Positions 33,280 to 45,551 of a stretch of DNA of 64,000 bases are shown piece by piece. A program made the translations under genes and the position numbers. The notes beneath the pieces were generated by a model. It was given only the letters and a program-made list of their open reading frames with translations. It did no database searches and was not told the DNA's origin. This stretch comes from Carnegiea gigantea. Its lineage: Eukaryota > Streptophyta > Magnoliopsida > Caryophyllales > Cactaceae. How positions within the stretch are numbered: the first letter of the stretch is position 1; every line of letters starts with the position of its first letter. The stretch is from contig JAKOGI010000357.1 in the NCBI GenBank assembly GCA_029747015.1, forward strand, positions 62,001 through 126,000, in the 5' to 3' direction.

Positions 33280-33595
33280 ACAATATTGACAAAAATTTAA
33301 AAAAAAACTTTAAAACTTTAAAGAATGCCGATAGGGATCCACACTAGGTGCTAGGTCATAGAGCAAGTCATATGGAAGTCATATAGCAAGTCATATGGAA
33401 GTCATATGGTCAGACATCTTCCCCCTTTTGGCATCATTAAAAAGCATAAACAACGGGCAATCACATGGTGTTGGCAACAACAAGAGATTTCATTAACAGC
33501 CCAGAGATATACAATACCAAACAAAAACATAAAGGGAGAGGGAAGAAAACATGAGGAAACATCCGACAGAATTAGGGAGCAGTGGGTGATGGTGA

Positions 33596-34600
33596 CTATG
33601 GAGAAGGGATTTTGGAAGCAAGAGAAGAGAGAAGGGCCAGGAGATCGTCATGGCATTTGGCAGAGAGGGCCTTCTCTTCATCTAAGGCAGCTTTGACAGC
33701 AGAGAGCTCTTCCTTGAGCCGAGAATTATCTGGAAGAACATCCTCAAGTTTCCCTGAGGAACGGCCAGGAACAGGACGAGGTGGTCTGGTGCCCTGTTTG
33801 GAGGCAGAGCCCTCGGCCAAAGCATAGCCACACCCCATAAGGGTGTCAGTCCCTATCTCATCAATGATTTGGGCAGCCACCTTCTTTGTGAGCTCTATCC
33901 CAAAATGCTCAAAGACCTTCGTTAGCAGAAAGCCATATCCAAGATCATGTGCCCGAGTAGTGTTTGCAATACGCGCAATATGGCGAATCATAAGGGCAGG
34001 AAGGTTAATGGGTTCCTCCCTGTCCAATAGATCCACCAGGCACTGATCTAGGGCATCAACCTGATTGCGACCCTAACCCCTTGGAATTATGTTCCTAATA
34101 ACGAACATGAAGAGCAATTGATGCAGGGGGGTCATGTCACCCTTCTTCACAGAGGTGGGTGTTTGCAGACCCTGGTTGTGACTTAACCGCTGTGAAAGCT
34201 CGAGCAGTCGGGCTGTCCCTAAGACAGACTTATCCTCCCTCACATACACATCAAAACCATGTGAGGGGACACCCAAAATGTCACCCAGAGAGCGGGCATC
34301 AAATTGTACTTCTTTATCACCAATGGTGCTTATCACCGCTCCTTCGGTGACAGCACAGTTGGCATAGAATTCAGCCAACTCTGGTCCAGAACACCCCAAC
34401 TCGGTGTTTGCAAAGAGATCCAACCACTGCTGGGCTCTCAGTTTCTGCAGGAACACCTCTAACCCATGTTCCTGGAAAAAGGGAACTTTCACTATCTTCC
34501 CCCTCACTATGTTGCGCTTGAGCAGATGCGCAACCTTAGTAGAAGAAGGGGAGGTGGTGGTCTTTTTCGCTCTTTTGAGGGGAGGAGCAGAAGAGGTAGT
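33596..34600 (-). pseudogene. SIRE-D ORF3, 3' part (after insertion of C)
   Basis: C-terminal part of the ORF3 product: NIVRGKIVKVPFFQEHG, LRAQQWLDLF, ELAEFYANC, FDVYVREDKS, then TAG at 34073-34075 (CAG in copies A and C), LDQCLVDLLDREEPINLPA, DLGYGFLLTKVFEHFG and the coiled coil DNSRLKEELSAVKAALDEE; stop at 33596. The frame at 34600 joins exactly with the 5' part ending at 45552 once C and one GTAGT are set aside: 993 + 1005 bases, a multiple of three. Confidence 0.82.
34596..34600. repeat. Target-site duplication of SIRE-C (GTAGT)
   Basis: GTAGT here and at 45547-45551, both inside ORF3 of element D. Confidence 0.93.
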
Positions 34601-36086
34601 TGTTGAATTAGAGAGTACACAACCACAAGAGGGGGGTGAATTGTGGTGTCCGATTTTCGCAAGTTGCTGACAAACAGTCTTAGACCCTGTTCGCACAGGT
34701 TGTTTCTGAGATAAGTAGAAGCGAAAATCCAACAAAATTGAATGTGGAAATAATGGACACAGGATTTTTACGTGGAAAACACCTCTAGCCCAACTGAGGT
34801 TAAAAACCACGACCTACCTCATGTAGGATTTAAACACTTCACTAAACGGGCTAATCACGTTACAATAGTAACATACCTTGTTACAACTTTTAACACACGT
34901 AACCTGTCTTCCCTAAGACAAGTTACCCCACGTCTAAAATCCCCTTGATTTGGACACACACTCTACTCACTCTTGTGAAAGAAGAATGTAAAGAAAAAAC
35001 ACCCTATTACAATGCTTCTCAACTAAGCTAATATAGGGTACAATGAAGTCCTAGTATGCCAACTTTGAAAGCTCAATTAATTCACTCACAAGGCTCGGTT
35101 TTCTTTTCAAACGTTTTAGCTCATGAACTCAGATTTTTTTCTCTCTGAAAACCGATGTCTCCAAGATTGTAAGAAGCCGCCTTTTATACTGCTTGGAAAA
35201 CAATTCATCAAATTTTTGGAAACTAAAAAATCTGAAGAATATAGAATCCTTTACCCACAAGGGATGGAAAAACTATTTCTGAAATTTTTGGAAACTAAAA
35301 TCCTAGAGAAACTAGAATCCTTCAGCTATAAGGGGTAAGGTGACATGAGCTGAAAAACACTTCCTGAACCACGTGCATAAGGCGGTGTTCTTTAGCAGCT
35401 AGCCCATGTTTTTCTCAACTACCTTATCCACTTGCCAAAAATTGGATATTCTTTTTATTCAAAAAGATTTTGCAAATCCCTTAAGATTTTTGATAACCGT
35501 TTTTTAGGGTAAAGAATAAGATACTCCATAGAAAAATCTTTCTTGCAAATCTTTGAAGAAGCTGCTCAAAATCCAAAAGATAAAAATCGTGCAAAGCAGT
35601 TTTTCATAGCTTATTCGGGAAACACCCTGATCGCCCTGTTCCCAGGGTTATTCTGAAAGGTGATCCGAAATATTTTCCGAAAAGCAAAACCGTTTCCAGT
35701 GAGTGGTAAATTAAAACTTTCTAATTGGCATATTAACAAGAGTCTAAAAATATAAAACCAAATCAAATCAAGACATCTTGTTGTAACCACTAGTCATCTT
35801 GTAGAACGACTTTGCTGCAAACACTTCACAGAATATGCTTCAAACACCGCACGGAACCTGTTTGTCACAGCTGCACATATCTTATGTTTCAAACACTTCT
35901 TAGGATATGCTTCAAAACACCTCACAGAACCTGTTCCTCACAGGTGTTCTTACATTGCTGATAAACCATTAGTCAAGCAGTTTTAATACATTGAGAACAG
36001 CAGTAAGGTCTTGTTTGGAAAGGCTGTTTGGAGCAACAACAACAACACTTGGATTTGTTATCATCAAAACTTTATACATTCTAACA
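34601..36086 (-). repeat. 3' LTR of SIRE-C
   Basis: 1486 bp, TGTTGAATTAG...TTCTAACA. It keeps the TATA-like TATAAAAGG (minus strand, 35181-35188), which its 5' partner has lost. Confidence 0.94.
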
Positions 36087-36119
36087 AATTCCCCCTTTTT
36101 GATAATGACAAACCAAGTG
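36046..36119 (-). other. Inverted repeat enclosing PPT and 3' LTR start (SIRE-C)
   Basis: Arms 36046-36069 and 36097-36119. One extra mismatch compared with A (GATAATGAC for GATGATGAC). PPT at 36087-36100. The second purine tract is at 36255-36280. Confidence 0.78.
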
Positions 36120-36444
36120 ACCATATTGACTTTCAAGGGCAATTTAAGTGATTTGTACCAATTATTCAAATTCACATGAAGCAGTTAGTATCGAAAAGAT
36201 TGTAAGAAAATTAACTCGTCCATGGCAGAACTAAAACAATATTGGTCAACCTATCTTCCCCCTTTTGGCATCATTAAAAAGTAGGGGCGAACAGTCAAAC
36301 AGAGGGTGTTTGCTATCACCACCACTTGGGTAATGGAGGAAAGTCAACAGGCGATACACTCAAGTGTTTTGGTACGGTAATGAGATTGGCCATCCTAGTC
36401 ACACACAAGCAATTCACAACAAAAAGCAAGCAAGGCAAAGCCAA

Positions 36445-38495
36445 TCAAAAACAAGATATCCTGTCATTCATCAAAAGAGTGCAACAGAGTACAAACTGAT
36501 TCACCAAGAGAAGTGAGAACAGGCTATGAGAACAACAAGGAGCAGAAGGAGGAGAAAATTTTGTTGAAAGTGAAGAGAGAAGGGCGAGGAGATCTGCATG
36601 GCGTTTTGCATTTAGAGCTTTTTCCTCGTCCAGGGCAGCCTTTACAGCGTTAAGCTCAGTACTGAGGCGAGAGTTTTCTTCCAAAGCAGCCTCAAGCTTG
36701 GTTGAGGAACTGCCAGGAACAGGAGGACGGGGTGTTCTGGTCCCCTGTTCTGAGGCAGACCCTTCAATCAAAGCATACCTACACCCCATAAGGGTGTTAC
36801 TCTCGATCTCATCAATGAACTGAGCGCCCACCTTTTTCTGCAGTGTCACCCCAAAGTGCTCAAACACACTAGTCAGAAAGAAGCCGTATCCCAGATCATG
36901 TTCCCTAGAGGTGTTTACAATTCTTGCAATATGTCGAATCATGATGGCAGGAAGGTTAATTTGCACTTCCGTGTCCATCAGATCCATCAAACACTGATCC
37001 ATGGCATCAGCAAGATTGCGACCCTGGCCTCTGGGGATGACATTCTTGATGATAAACCAAAATAGCAATTGATGGAGCGATGTCATGTCCCCTTTCTTCA
37101 CAGACTTGGGTGTTTACAGGCTTGGTTGCTGGCTAAATTTCTGGGCGAGTTCCAGCAGCCTGGCTGTCCCTAGAATAGTCTTGTCTTCCCTCACATATAT
37201 ATCAAAGCCTGTGGAGGGAATCCCCAGAATGTCCCCTAATATCTTCGCATCAAAGCGAAGCTGCTTCCCATTAACAATACTTGTCACCACTCCTTCGGTG
37301 ACAGTGCAGTTGGCATAGAACTCTGCCAACTCATGTACAGAACACCCCAGTTGGGTGTTTGTAAACAACTCGTACCACCCCTGTGCACGCAGCTTGTGCA
37401 GAAACACCCCCAGACCCTGTTTCTCAAAATACTTGACCTTTATAATTTTGCCCCTGATAACCCGTCTCTGAATCAATTGGGTCAGTTTGGCTGAGATTGC
37501 AGACGGGGTAGATTTCTTGGCTCGTTTAGGTTGGGGCTCAGTAGGAGGGTCTTGGGTGGAGGCATGTTTGAGGGAGGCTTTTCTCTTGGGAGTTTTGAGG
37601 GGTGATGGTTTTGGTATAGGAAGAGGCTTATCCTCTGAGGACTCTGAGAACACGGGCGTGCCCTGTTTGAAGGCAGTGTTCTCAGTGTCGCTATCTGATG
37701 AAGGCTCAGAGGAGGAATCAATCTCCTCAACAACAGGGGCTGACTGTTTGGCAGGACGAGGAGTGGAGTGAAAAGCTATTCGGGCTGATTTTCTTGTGGG
37801 TCTGTTTGTGGGTTTGGCCGAAGAGGGGATTTGTGGTTTTGGTTTGACAGGGGGTTCACTTTTTGAGGGCGCTTCAGTCTGGCCGCTTTTAGGCCTTGAT
37901 GGTGGTCGTGTTCTTGGTACTCTAGCACGCCTAGCCACAATTTTGTACCTTTTGCATTTCTCACCGGTTTGTGTTACTGGTGTGGCTTGTGCAGGCTTAA
38001 CAGGGGACTCCTCCATTTGACCACTACTTCCCCCTTTGTTTTTTTTGACAAATCCTCCCCTAGGTCATCCTTAAAAACTTCAGGCCCTATTTCTGACCCT
38101 GTTTCCTGCTCAGGAAACAGCCCAAACGAATTGATGTCGTCTAACCCATGGTCCAATAGAAAGAGTTCATCTAAAGCCCCAATTTCTCTTTCAGATGCCC
38201 CAACAAGTTCTTGGCGTTGACATGCGCCCGTTTCACCAAACAAAATCAATTCCCACCGAAATTTGTACGGGATGTCTTCCAATTTCAAATTCACTGTTCT
38301 AAGGTCAATACTTTTCAAAAACTCAAAAGGTTTATAGGCAATGGGTCGAGGAGGTTCAGTATTTTTGTCTTCCATGAGGGCCGTCAGAAATTGTGTAGGT
38401 GCAAACAGGGCTGTGGCTGTTTGTAAGGCTGTGCCCTGTGTCTGGTTGCCCTGGGTCAAGGTCGAGGAGCTCTCGAAGCTAATGGGGAACGCCAT
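36445..38495 (-). pseudogene. SIRE-C ORF3, broken
   Basis: Start ATG 38493-38495 (MAFPISFESSSTLTQGNQ). N-terminal block YKPFEFLKSIDLRTVNLKLED. A frameshift in an A run near 38045 ends the first frame at 37974. The second frame opens by 38016 and includes the basic KCKRYKIVARR, the Ser/Pro/Lys region and the conserved domain (EKQGLGVFLHKLRAQGW, ELAEFYANC, FDIYVREDKT) until TAA at 37114-37116 (CAA in A). It resumes through NVIPRGQGRN, HDLGYGFFLTSVFEHFG and the coiled coil EENSRLSTELNAVKAALDEE. The ancestral stop after FSPP is lost, adding about 28 residues before 36445. Confidence 0.78.
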
Positions 38496-38630
38496 TTTTC
38501 AGAGGAAGGAGAGAGATTAGGGTTTCTTGAACAGAGTTTCAAAGCAAGAGAGTTTCGGTGGAGGTGAGAGATTGAGCAAGAGCTTTTAAGGGAGAGAGAG
38601 ACGTGCGAAATCTTTAAAAGATTTTACCCG
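38496..38630 (-). promoter_or_regulatory. Putative ORF3 leader/promoter module, SIRE-C
   Basis: TTTAAAAGAT on the minus strand near 38612, a pyrimidine-rich leader and AAACCCTAA at 38517-38525, 21 bases before the ORF3 ATG. Confidence 0.5.
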
Positions 38631-38922
38631 TTTTTGCAACGGACTTTAGCATTTATTGCGCACGCCTCGGGAAGATATTAGCAGTTTTCAATTTGTTGCA
38701 CACATTTGACAAACAAGAGGCGTACCTGTTCCTGATGCTTGTTCTTGAGGTTACTTGCTCGGTAACATAGGACAATAAGGGCAATCTCATTAGACCTCAA
38801 CGAGTGTCAGCAAGTTGCAAACCTCACATATGCTATAGCACACAAGTTGATTGCAACCAAAAATTTAACAAGTTGTACCCGTCACTTTTAAATTTTGCAA
38901 ACAGGGAGAGAGAACAGGTTGG

Positions 38923-41900
38923 TCAGGTTGTTCTAATTAAGCCTAGTTCGAGTCTATTCCTTTCAAATTGTTCTCTACTCAATGCCTTTGTGAATATATC
39001 AGCAATTTGATTTTCAGTGGCACAAAAATTCATTGAGATCACTCCTTTTTCAACATTGTCTCTCAAGAAATGATGACGAATGTCAATATGTTTTGTTCTT
39101 TTGTGTTGACATGGATTTTTGGCAATGTTAATTGCACTTGTATTGTCACAATAAATAGGAATGCATCCTATGTCAACACAAAAGTCCTTGAGTTGTTGTC
39201 TTATCCATAATAACTGAGCACAACAAGATGCAGCTGCCACATACTCAGCTTCTGCTGTGGACAAGGCAACAGAGAGTTGTTTCTTGGTTGCCCAAGATAC
39301 CAAACAAGGTCCAAGAAAGTGAGCCATACCTGAGGTGCTTTTCCTATCAACCAAGAAACCTGCGTAATCAGCATCAGCATACCCAACAAGATCAAAGTTG
39401 CAACCTTTAGGATACCATAAGGCTAGATCAGGAGTATGTCTTAAGTACCTAAAAATCCTTTTAACAGCCTTTAGATGAGTTTCTTTAGGGTTTGACTAAA
39501 AACGTACACATAGACCAACACTAAAAACAATGTCAGGTCTACTAATAGTTAGATATAAGAGTGACCCTATCATGCCCCTATAGGATTTCTCCTCAACTGA
39601 GGGACTACCATCATCCATTACCAACCTAGTTGAAGGAGAGATGGGAGTATCAATGGGCTTGGCTGACTCCATCCCAAAACGCTTAAGTAATTCCTTAATA
39701 TACTTTTGTTGATGGATCATGGTGCCGTTTGAAGTTTGCTTGATTTGCAAGCCTAAAAAGAAAAAAGAAATTATCATGCTCATTTCAAACTCACTCATCA
39801 TTTTTGAAAATTCATTGCACAATTCATGAGTTGCACCAAATATGATGTCATCGACATATACTTGGACAATCAACAAATGTTTCCCCTTAGATTTTGAAAC
39901 AAGGTATTGTCTACCTTGCCTCTTGCAAAATTATTTTCCAATAAAAAGCTTGACAACCGCTCATACCAAGCTCTAGGAGCTTGTTTTAAACCATAAAGTG
40001 CCTTGTCAAGTTTGAAAACATGGTTAGGAAATTCATCACTTTCAAAACCGGGGGGTTGTTTAACATACACTTCCTCTTTAAGGTACCCATTTAGAAACGC
40101 ACTTTTAACATCCATTTGATATAACTTAATCTCCATGTGGGCTGCAAAAGCTATCAAGATTCGAATGGCTTCCATCCTTGCAACAGGTGCAAAAGTCTCT
40201 TCATAATCAACTCACTCTTCTTGGTTGTAGCCTTGAACCACTAGCCGGGCCTTGTTCCTAGTGACTGTTCAGCACTCATCTAGCTTGTTACGGAACACCC
40301 ACTTGGTTCCAATGATTGTTCTATCCTCTGGCCGTGGCACAAGGTGCCATACCTTGTTTCTTTCGAACTGATGGAGTTCTTCTTGCATGGCTGTGACCCA
40401 ATCTGAATCTGCAAGAGCTTCATTGATATTCTTAGGCTCAATTTTTGAGAGAAAAGCATAGAAAGCACAGAAATTTTTAAGCCTAGATCTAGTTTGAACT
40501 TCTACATTAATATCAGACAAAAATTGATCAAGAGGATGTGAACTTTGGTATTTCCATGATCATGGTGAAAGTGGGTTCACAGATATGCTCTCCATCCTAG
40601 CTGGAATACTTGGCGAAACAAGTTCAGGTCTTGTTCCCAAGCCTGTTTGGGAGCCTGTTCCTGAAATTATCTCAGAAGGGTTCGGCTGATGTTGTCCCGA
40701 ACAGGGTTCCATCCTGTTTCCCCCTGTTTGGTTCATACCCTGCCTACCTTCTTGAAGAACAGCTTCAGGCCTTGATCTCTCAGGTTGATCCTTACCTGGT
40801 TCATCTTGAAGCAGCATGTCTTTTTTAACAAGACCTAGTTCGAGGTCTTCCTCCTGTGCATCATTCTCACTTAGAGAGTTAGTTTCATCAAAAAGCACAT
40901 GCACACTTTCTTCAACACACAAGGTTCTCTTATTAAACACTTTGTATGCCTTACTATGTGAGGAGTAACCGAGGAATATTGCCTCGTCACTCCTTGGATC
41001 AAATTTCCCTAAGGCATCCTTTCCATTATTATGCACAAAACATTTACACCCAAAAACTCTCAAATGCAAAATATTTGGTTTTCTTCCTTTGAGGATCTCA
41101 TAAGGAGTTTTGTTAAGAACAGGTCTAATCATGCATCTATTTATAATGTAACATGATGTGTTTAAAGCTTCAGCCCAAAAATTTCTAGGAAGACCACTAG
41201 CAACAAGCATTGTTCTAGTCATGTCCTCTAGAGTACGATTTTTGCGCTCTACCACCCCGTTCTGTTGGGGTGTTCTTGGAGCTGAAAAATTGTGATCAAC
41301 ACCATGCTCATTACAATAGTCAATAAAGCTCGAATTTTCAAATTCTGTACCATGGTCAGACCTTATGCATACCAAAGAGTGTCCTACCCTCTTTTCAGTC
41401 TTTTTAATGAAAGCAAGAAATTTTTCAAAAGTTTCATCTTTAGAAGCCAAAAACAAAGTCCAAGTGAAACGAGAGTAGTCATCCACTATCACAAGCACAT
41501 ACCTCTTGCCACCTCGGCTCATGATCCTCATTGGACCACATAGATCCATATGTATTAATTCAAGGGGTCGAGTAGTGCTTATACACTTTTTAGACTTAAA
41601 TGAATTTTTGACTTGTTTGCCTTTGGCACATGCATCACATACCTTGTCATCATTGAATTTGATGGAAGGTAAGCCAACTACTAAATCTTTGGTTACAAGT
41701 TTGTTCAAAAGAGAGTGGCTTGCATGACCTAGTCTTTTGTGCCAAAGCATAACATCATCTTTTAAGGCACTCAAACAAGTCAAATTATTTTGGGGAAGAG
41801 TAGAAATACACACTTTATAAACATTTTTGTGTCGCTTCCCCCTCAACACAACATCTCCTGTGTTCATGTTTACAACCAAGCAACGTGTTGGAGAGAACAC

Positions 41901-42223
41901 TACTAGGTTGTCTTTGTCACACAGTTGGGACACACTTAGCAAGTTGTGTTTTAAACCATCCACAAAATAAACATTGTCAATTGAATGGGAGAGTGACTCA
42001 CCTATCTTACCTATACCGACAATTGTCCCAGATTTGCCGTTTCCAAATGCTACACTCCTCCTTCTGATGCTGTAAGTGAAAGAAAATTGGATTTTTCACC
42101 AGTCATATGCCTCGAACACCCACTGTCAACATACCACAGTTGCCTGTTCCCTAGATTGTTTCCTGCACTGTTTGCTGGGTTGTTTGCTGGGTTGTTCTGT
42201 CTCACTTCAGCCTGCAAAACAAA
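38923..42223 (-). pseudogene. SIRE-C pol, multiply broken
   Basis: The same domains as A can be followed leftwards: [101 protein letters not shown] and [12 protein letters not shown], ending TGA 38923-38925. Damage: one-base loss near 42058; CGA to TGA at 40560; GGA to TGA at 40269; a stop near 40212; a frameshift near 39895; several small deletions in RT between 39755 and 39830 that remove conserved residues around HHDLCNEF and MGELNFF; CAG to TAG at 39496. It cannot supply polymerase. Confidence 0.9.
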
Positions 42224-42235
42224 TCAAGGGTTAGT
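42212..42235 (-). other. SIRE-C gag-pol junction: TGA within 3' splice-site-like sequence
   Basis: Minus strand ACTAAC (42230-42235), TGA (42224-42226), TTTGTTTTGCAG ending at 42212. Confidence 0.55.
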
Positions 42236-43984
42236 TTTGGGAACCCAGATCCACTTGGGTCCCATTCCTTTAGACGTGTAAATCTCATCTTTCCTAACCC
42301 ACATTTGTTTTACATGCACTGAGTTCTTTTTAATGGCATACTTTCTTATAGGACAAGCACATCGATAATGCCCCGTTTTACCACAATGAAAACAAACAAT
42401 ATTTTCAGGTAATCCCACATATTTGTTATTCACTGGGTAGGTCATCTTAGGCACAAAACCTAGTCCTCTTCTATTTTGACTATGATGAGTGTTTAACCCT
42501 TCCAACGCCCTTGAGGACCTGTTCCAGAGCTTGTTTGTGGCAAGGTCCGATTCTAAGTGTTTTATTTTTTCAAGCAAGTTTCTGTTTTCTTCCAGCAGAG
42601 GCTCGACCTTACCTTTTAAGTCAGGAGATTCTTTTTCTAGCTCAGTCAGTTTAGTGGAACAAGTCTCTTCTTTCATGAGTAGAGTTTGTTTAAGCACATT
42701 GATGTTTTCATGCAAGGCAAGAGTCTCTTTGTCAACTTCAAGCTTTTCTAATTTAAGGGTTTCATTTTCAAGTTCTAAATCTCGAACATCCCCTTTTAAT
42801 TCAGCACATATATCCATTATATTGTACACTAATTTCTCAAGAGTTGATTTATTTAGACCACGTACCTTGTTCTTGAGTTGAGTCAGACTATCTGTTGACC
42901 CATCATTTGAATCAGTGTCACTCCTTGTCATGAGTGCTACATCAACTTCCCCAACTTCAGACCCTTCCTCATCCTCACTTGAATCTCCCCAGGCCGCGAG
43001 CATAGCTTTTGAGAACCTTTTCGCTGAGCTGCTTACACCCTGTTTCCTCCCCTGTTTTCTGGGGTGTTCGGGTTCTTGTTCTTCCTTGTGCAGTGGGCAG
43101 TTTCTCACAATGTGGTCCAGCTTACCACACTTGAAACACCCAGTGAACTGTTCCCGAGGGGTGTTCCTGGCTTTGCCGAAGTCCTTCCTTTCGATGTTTT
43201 CTTTGACTTTCTTGAAGAACTTCTTAAATTTTTGAGTCATCATGGCAATCTCCTCCTCCTTAGAATCAGAATCATCTTCTAAGGCCTTTAGTGCAAGACC
43301 TCGTTCTCTCTTTGTCTCATCTTTCTGTTGAGAATATTTCCTAAGTTCATATGTTTGGAGGTTTCCAATCAGCTCATCTAGGGTGATCTTGTTCATGTCC
43401 TTAGCTTCTTGGATGGCCGTTACTTTTGCTTCCCAAGAATGAGGTAAAATTCTTAGGATCTTCCTTACCAATTCTTCGGTGGTGAAGGATTTTCCCAAGG
43501 ATTTCAACTCATTCGTTATGTGAGTGAAGCGAGTGTACATGTCCATCACACTTTCCCGATCACCCATCTCGAACAACTCATACTTTTTCATAAGCAATTC
43601 AATCCGGGATTGCTTTACTTGATTGGTCCCTTCATGAGCTACTTGCAAAGCATCCCAGATTTCTTTGGCCGACTCACATTCAGATATGCGAGTATATTCA
43701 TCAGGACCTAGGCCAAAATATAGGAGTTTCTTGGCCTTGGCATTCTTCTCCATCATCTTGTAATCTTCAGCATTGAACTCCTTAGGCTCCTTGGGGATTG
43801 ACTTTCCATCTTCAGTTGTTTTCTTAGGGATGAGTGGTCCATGCTTGATGAGCATCCACAACTCATAGTCCTCGGCTTGGATGTAGTTTTCCATCCTATT
43901 CTTCCACCAACTATAGTGTTGGCCATTAAAGTATGGTGGACGAGTTATGGATTGACCTTCAAGCATGCCTTGTGGAGTACTCAT
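42224..43984 (-). CDS. SIRE-C Gag polyprotein (intact frame, 586 codons)
   Basis: The only unbroken gag in the window. MSTPQGMLEGQ start at 43984, 58 bases inside the 5' LTR and after the primer-binding site. Copia-type capsid (UBN2-like) with YFNGQHYSWWKNRMENY, LLYFGLGPDEYTRISE and SLGKSFTTEELVRKILRILP; knuckle 1 CFKCGKLDHIVRNC near residue 285; acidic MLAAWGDSSEDEEGSE; a long Leu/Glu/Lys coiled coil (residues about 370-470); knuckle 2 CFHCGKTGHYRCAC near residue 545; stop TGA. Gag proteins form the cytoplasmic virus-like particle and bind element RNA. It could serve defective relatives in trans if expressed, but the TATA box of its 5' LTR is altered. Confidence 0.88.
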   Translation of the reverse strand: MSTPQGMLEGQSITRPPYFNGQHYSWWKNRMENYIQAEDYELWMLIKHGPLIPKKTTEDGKSIPKEPKEFNAEDYKMMEKNAKAKKLLYFGLGPDEYTRISECESAKEIWDALQVAHEGTNQVKQSRIELLMKKYELFEMGDRESVMDMYTRFTHITNELKSLGKSFTTEELVRKILRILPHSWEAKVTAIQEAKDMNKITLDELIGNLQTYELRKYSQQKDETKRERGLALKALEDDSDSKEEEIAMMTQKFKKFFKKVKENIERKDFGKARNTPREQFTGCFKCGKLDHIVRNCPLHKEEQEPEHPRKQGRKQGVSSSAKRFSKAMLAAWGDSSEDEEGSEVGEVDVALMTRSDTDSNDGSTDSLTQLKNKVRGLNKSTLEKLVYNIMDICAELKGDVRDLELENETLKLEKLEVDKETLALHENINVLKQTLLMKEETCSTKLTELEKESPDLKGKVEPLLEENRNLLEKIKHLESDLATNKLWNRSSRALEGLNTHHSQNRRGLGFVPKMTYPVNNKYVGLPENIVCFHCGKTGHYRCACPIRKYAIKKNSVHVKQMWVRKDEIYTSKGMGPKWIWVPKTNP

Positions 43985-44028
43985 CTTTAAGGATCTCTCA
44001 AAGGTGTTAGCTTTTCAAAGGAGAACCT

Positions 44029-44040
44029 GCTCTGATACCA
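44029..44040 (-). other. Primer-binding site of SIRE-C (tRNA-iMet)
   Basis: Minus strand TGGTATCAGAGC, two bases inside the 5' LTR. Confidence 0.92.
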
Positions 44041-44042
44041 CT

Positions 44043-45546
44043 TGTTGAATTAGAGAGTACACAACCACAAGAGGGGGGTGAATTGTGGTGTCCGATTTTC
44101 GCAAGTTGCTGACAAACAGTCTTAGACCCTGTTCGCACAGGTTGTTTCTGAGATAAGCAGAAGCGAAAATCCAACAAAATTGAATGCGGAAATAATGGAC
44201 ACAGGATTTTTACGTGGAAAACACCTCTAGCCCAACTGAGGTTAAAAACCACGACCTACCTCGTGTAGGATTTAAACACTTCACTAAACGGGCTAATCAC
44301 GTTACAATAGTAACACACCTTGTTACAACTTGTAACACACGTAACCTGTCTTCCCTAAGACAAGTTACCCCACGTCCAAAATCCCCTTGATTTGGACACA
44401 CACTCTACTCACTCTTGTGAAAGAAGAATGTAAAGAAAAAACACCCTATTACAATGCTTCTCAACTAAGCTAATATAGGGTACAATGAAGTCCTAGTATG
44501 CCAACTTTGAAAGCTCAATTAATTCACTCACAAGGCTCAGTTTTCTTTTCAAACGCTTTAGCTCATGAACTCAGATTTTTTATCTCTGAAAACCGATGTC
44601 TCCAAGATTATAAGAAGCCGCCTTTTGTAGTGCTTGGAAAACAATTCATCAAATTTTTGGAAACTAAAAAATCTGAAGAATATATAATCCTTTACCCACA
44701 AGGGATGGAAAAACTATTTCTGAAATTTTTGGAAACTAAAATCCTAGAGAAAATAGAATCCTTTAGCTATAAGGGGTAAGGTGACATGAGCTGAAAAACA
44801 CTTCCTGAACCGCGTGCATAAGGCGGTGTTCTTTAGCAGCTAGCCCATGTTTTTCTCAACTACCTTATCCACTTGCCAAAAATTGGATATTCTTTTTATT
44901 CAAAAAGATTTTGCAAATCCCTTAAGATTTTTGATAACCGTTTTTTAGGGTAAAGAATAAGATACTCCATAGAAAAATCTTTCTTGCAAATCTTTGAAGA
45001 AGCTGCTCAAAATCCAAAAGATAAAAATCGTGCAAAGCAGTTTTTCGCAGCTTATTTGGGAAACACCCTGATCGCCCTGTTCCCAGGGTTGTTCTGAAGG
45101 GTGATCCGAAATATTTTCCGAAAAGCAAAACCGTTTCCAGTGAGTGGTAAATTAAAACTTTCTAATTGGCATATTAACAAGAGTCTAAAAATATAAAACC
45201 AAATCAAATCAAGACATCTTGTTGTAACCACTAGTTATCTTGTAGAACGACTTTGCTGCAAACACTTCACAGAATATGCTTCAAACACCACACGGAACCT
45301 GTTTGTCACAGCTGCACATATCTTATGTTTCAAACACTTCTCAGGATATGCTTCAAAACACCTCACAGAACCTGTTCCTCACTGGTGTACTTACATTGCT
45401 GACTTGAGTACCTGTTCTTGATAAACCATTAGTCAAGCAGTTTTAATACATTGAGAACAGCAGTAAGGTCCTGTTTGGAAAGGCTGTTTGGAGCAACAAC
45501 AACAACACTTGGATTTGTTATCATCAAAACTTTATACATTCTAACA
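44043..45546 (-). repeat. 5' LTR of SIRE-C
   Basis: 1504 bp. The region matching the TATA of the 3' LTR reads TACAAAAGG on the minus strand (44621-44629), a T-to-C change in the element-sense strand. It carries about 20 bp near 45400 that the 3' LTR lacks. Confidence 0.94.
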
Positions 45547-45551
45547 GTAGT

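Larger units (their letters stand above)
34601..45546 (-). mobile_element. SIRE/Maximus-like Ty1/copia element C, nested in D
   Basis: 10.9-kb minus-strand element, with 5' LTR 44043-45546 and 3' LTR 34601-36086, and duplication GTAGT. It landed in ORF3 of D in the same orientation. LTR differences are about 28 per 1486 aligned bases plus one indel of about 20 bp (manual, about 2%). Gag is intact. Pol is heavily damaged by small deletions and nonsense codons; ORF3 has a frameshift and a stop. Subfamily A/C. Confidence 0.94.
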
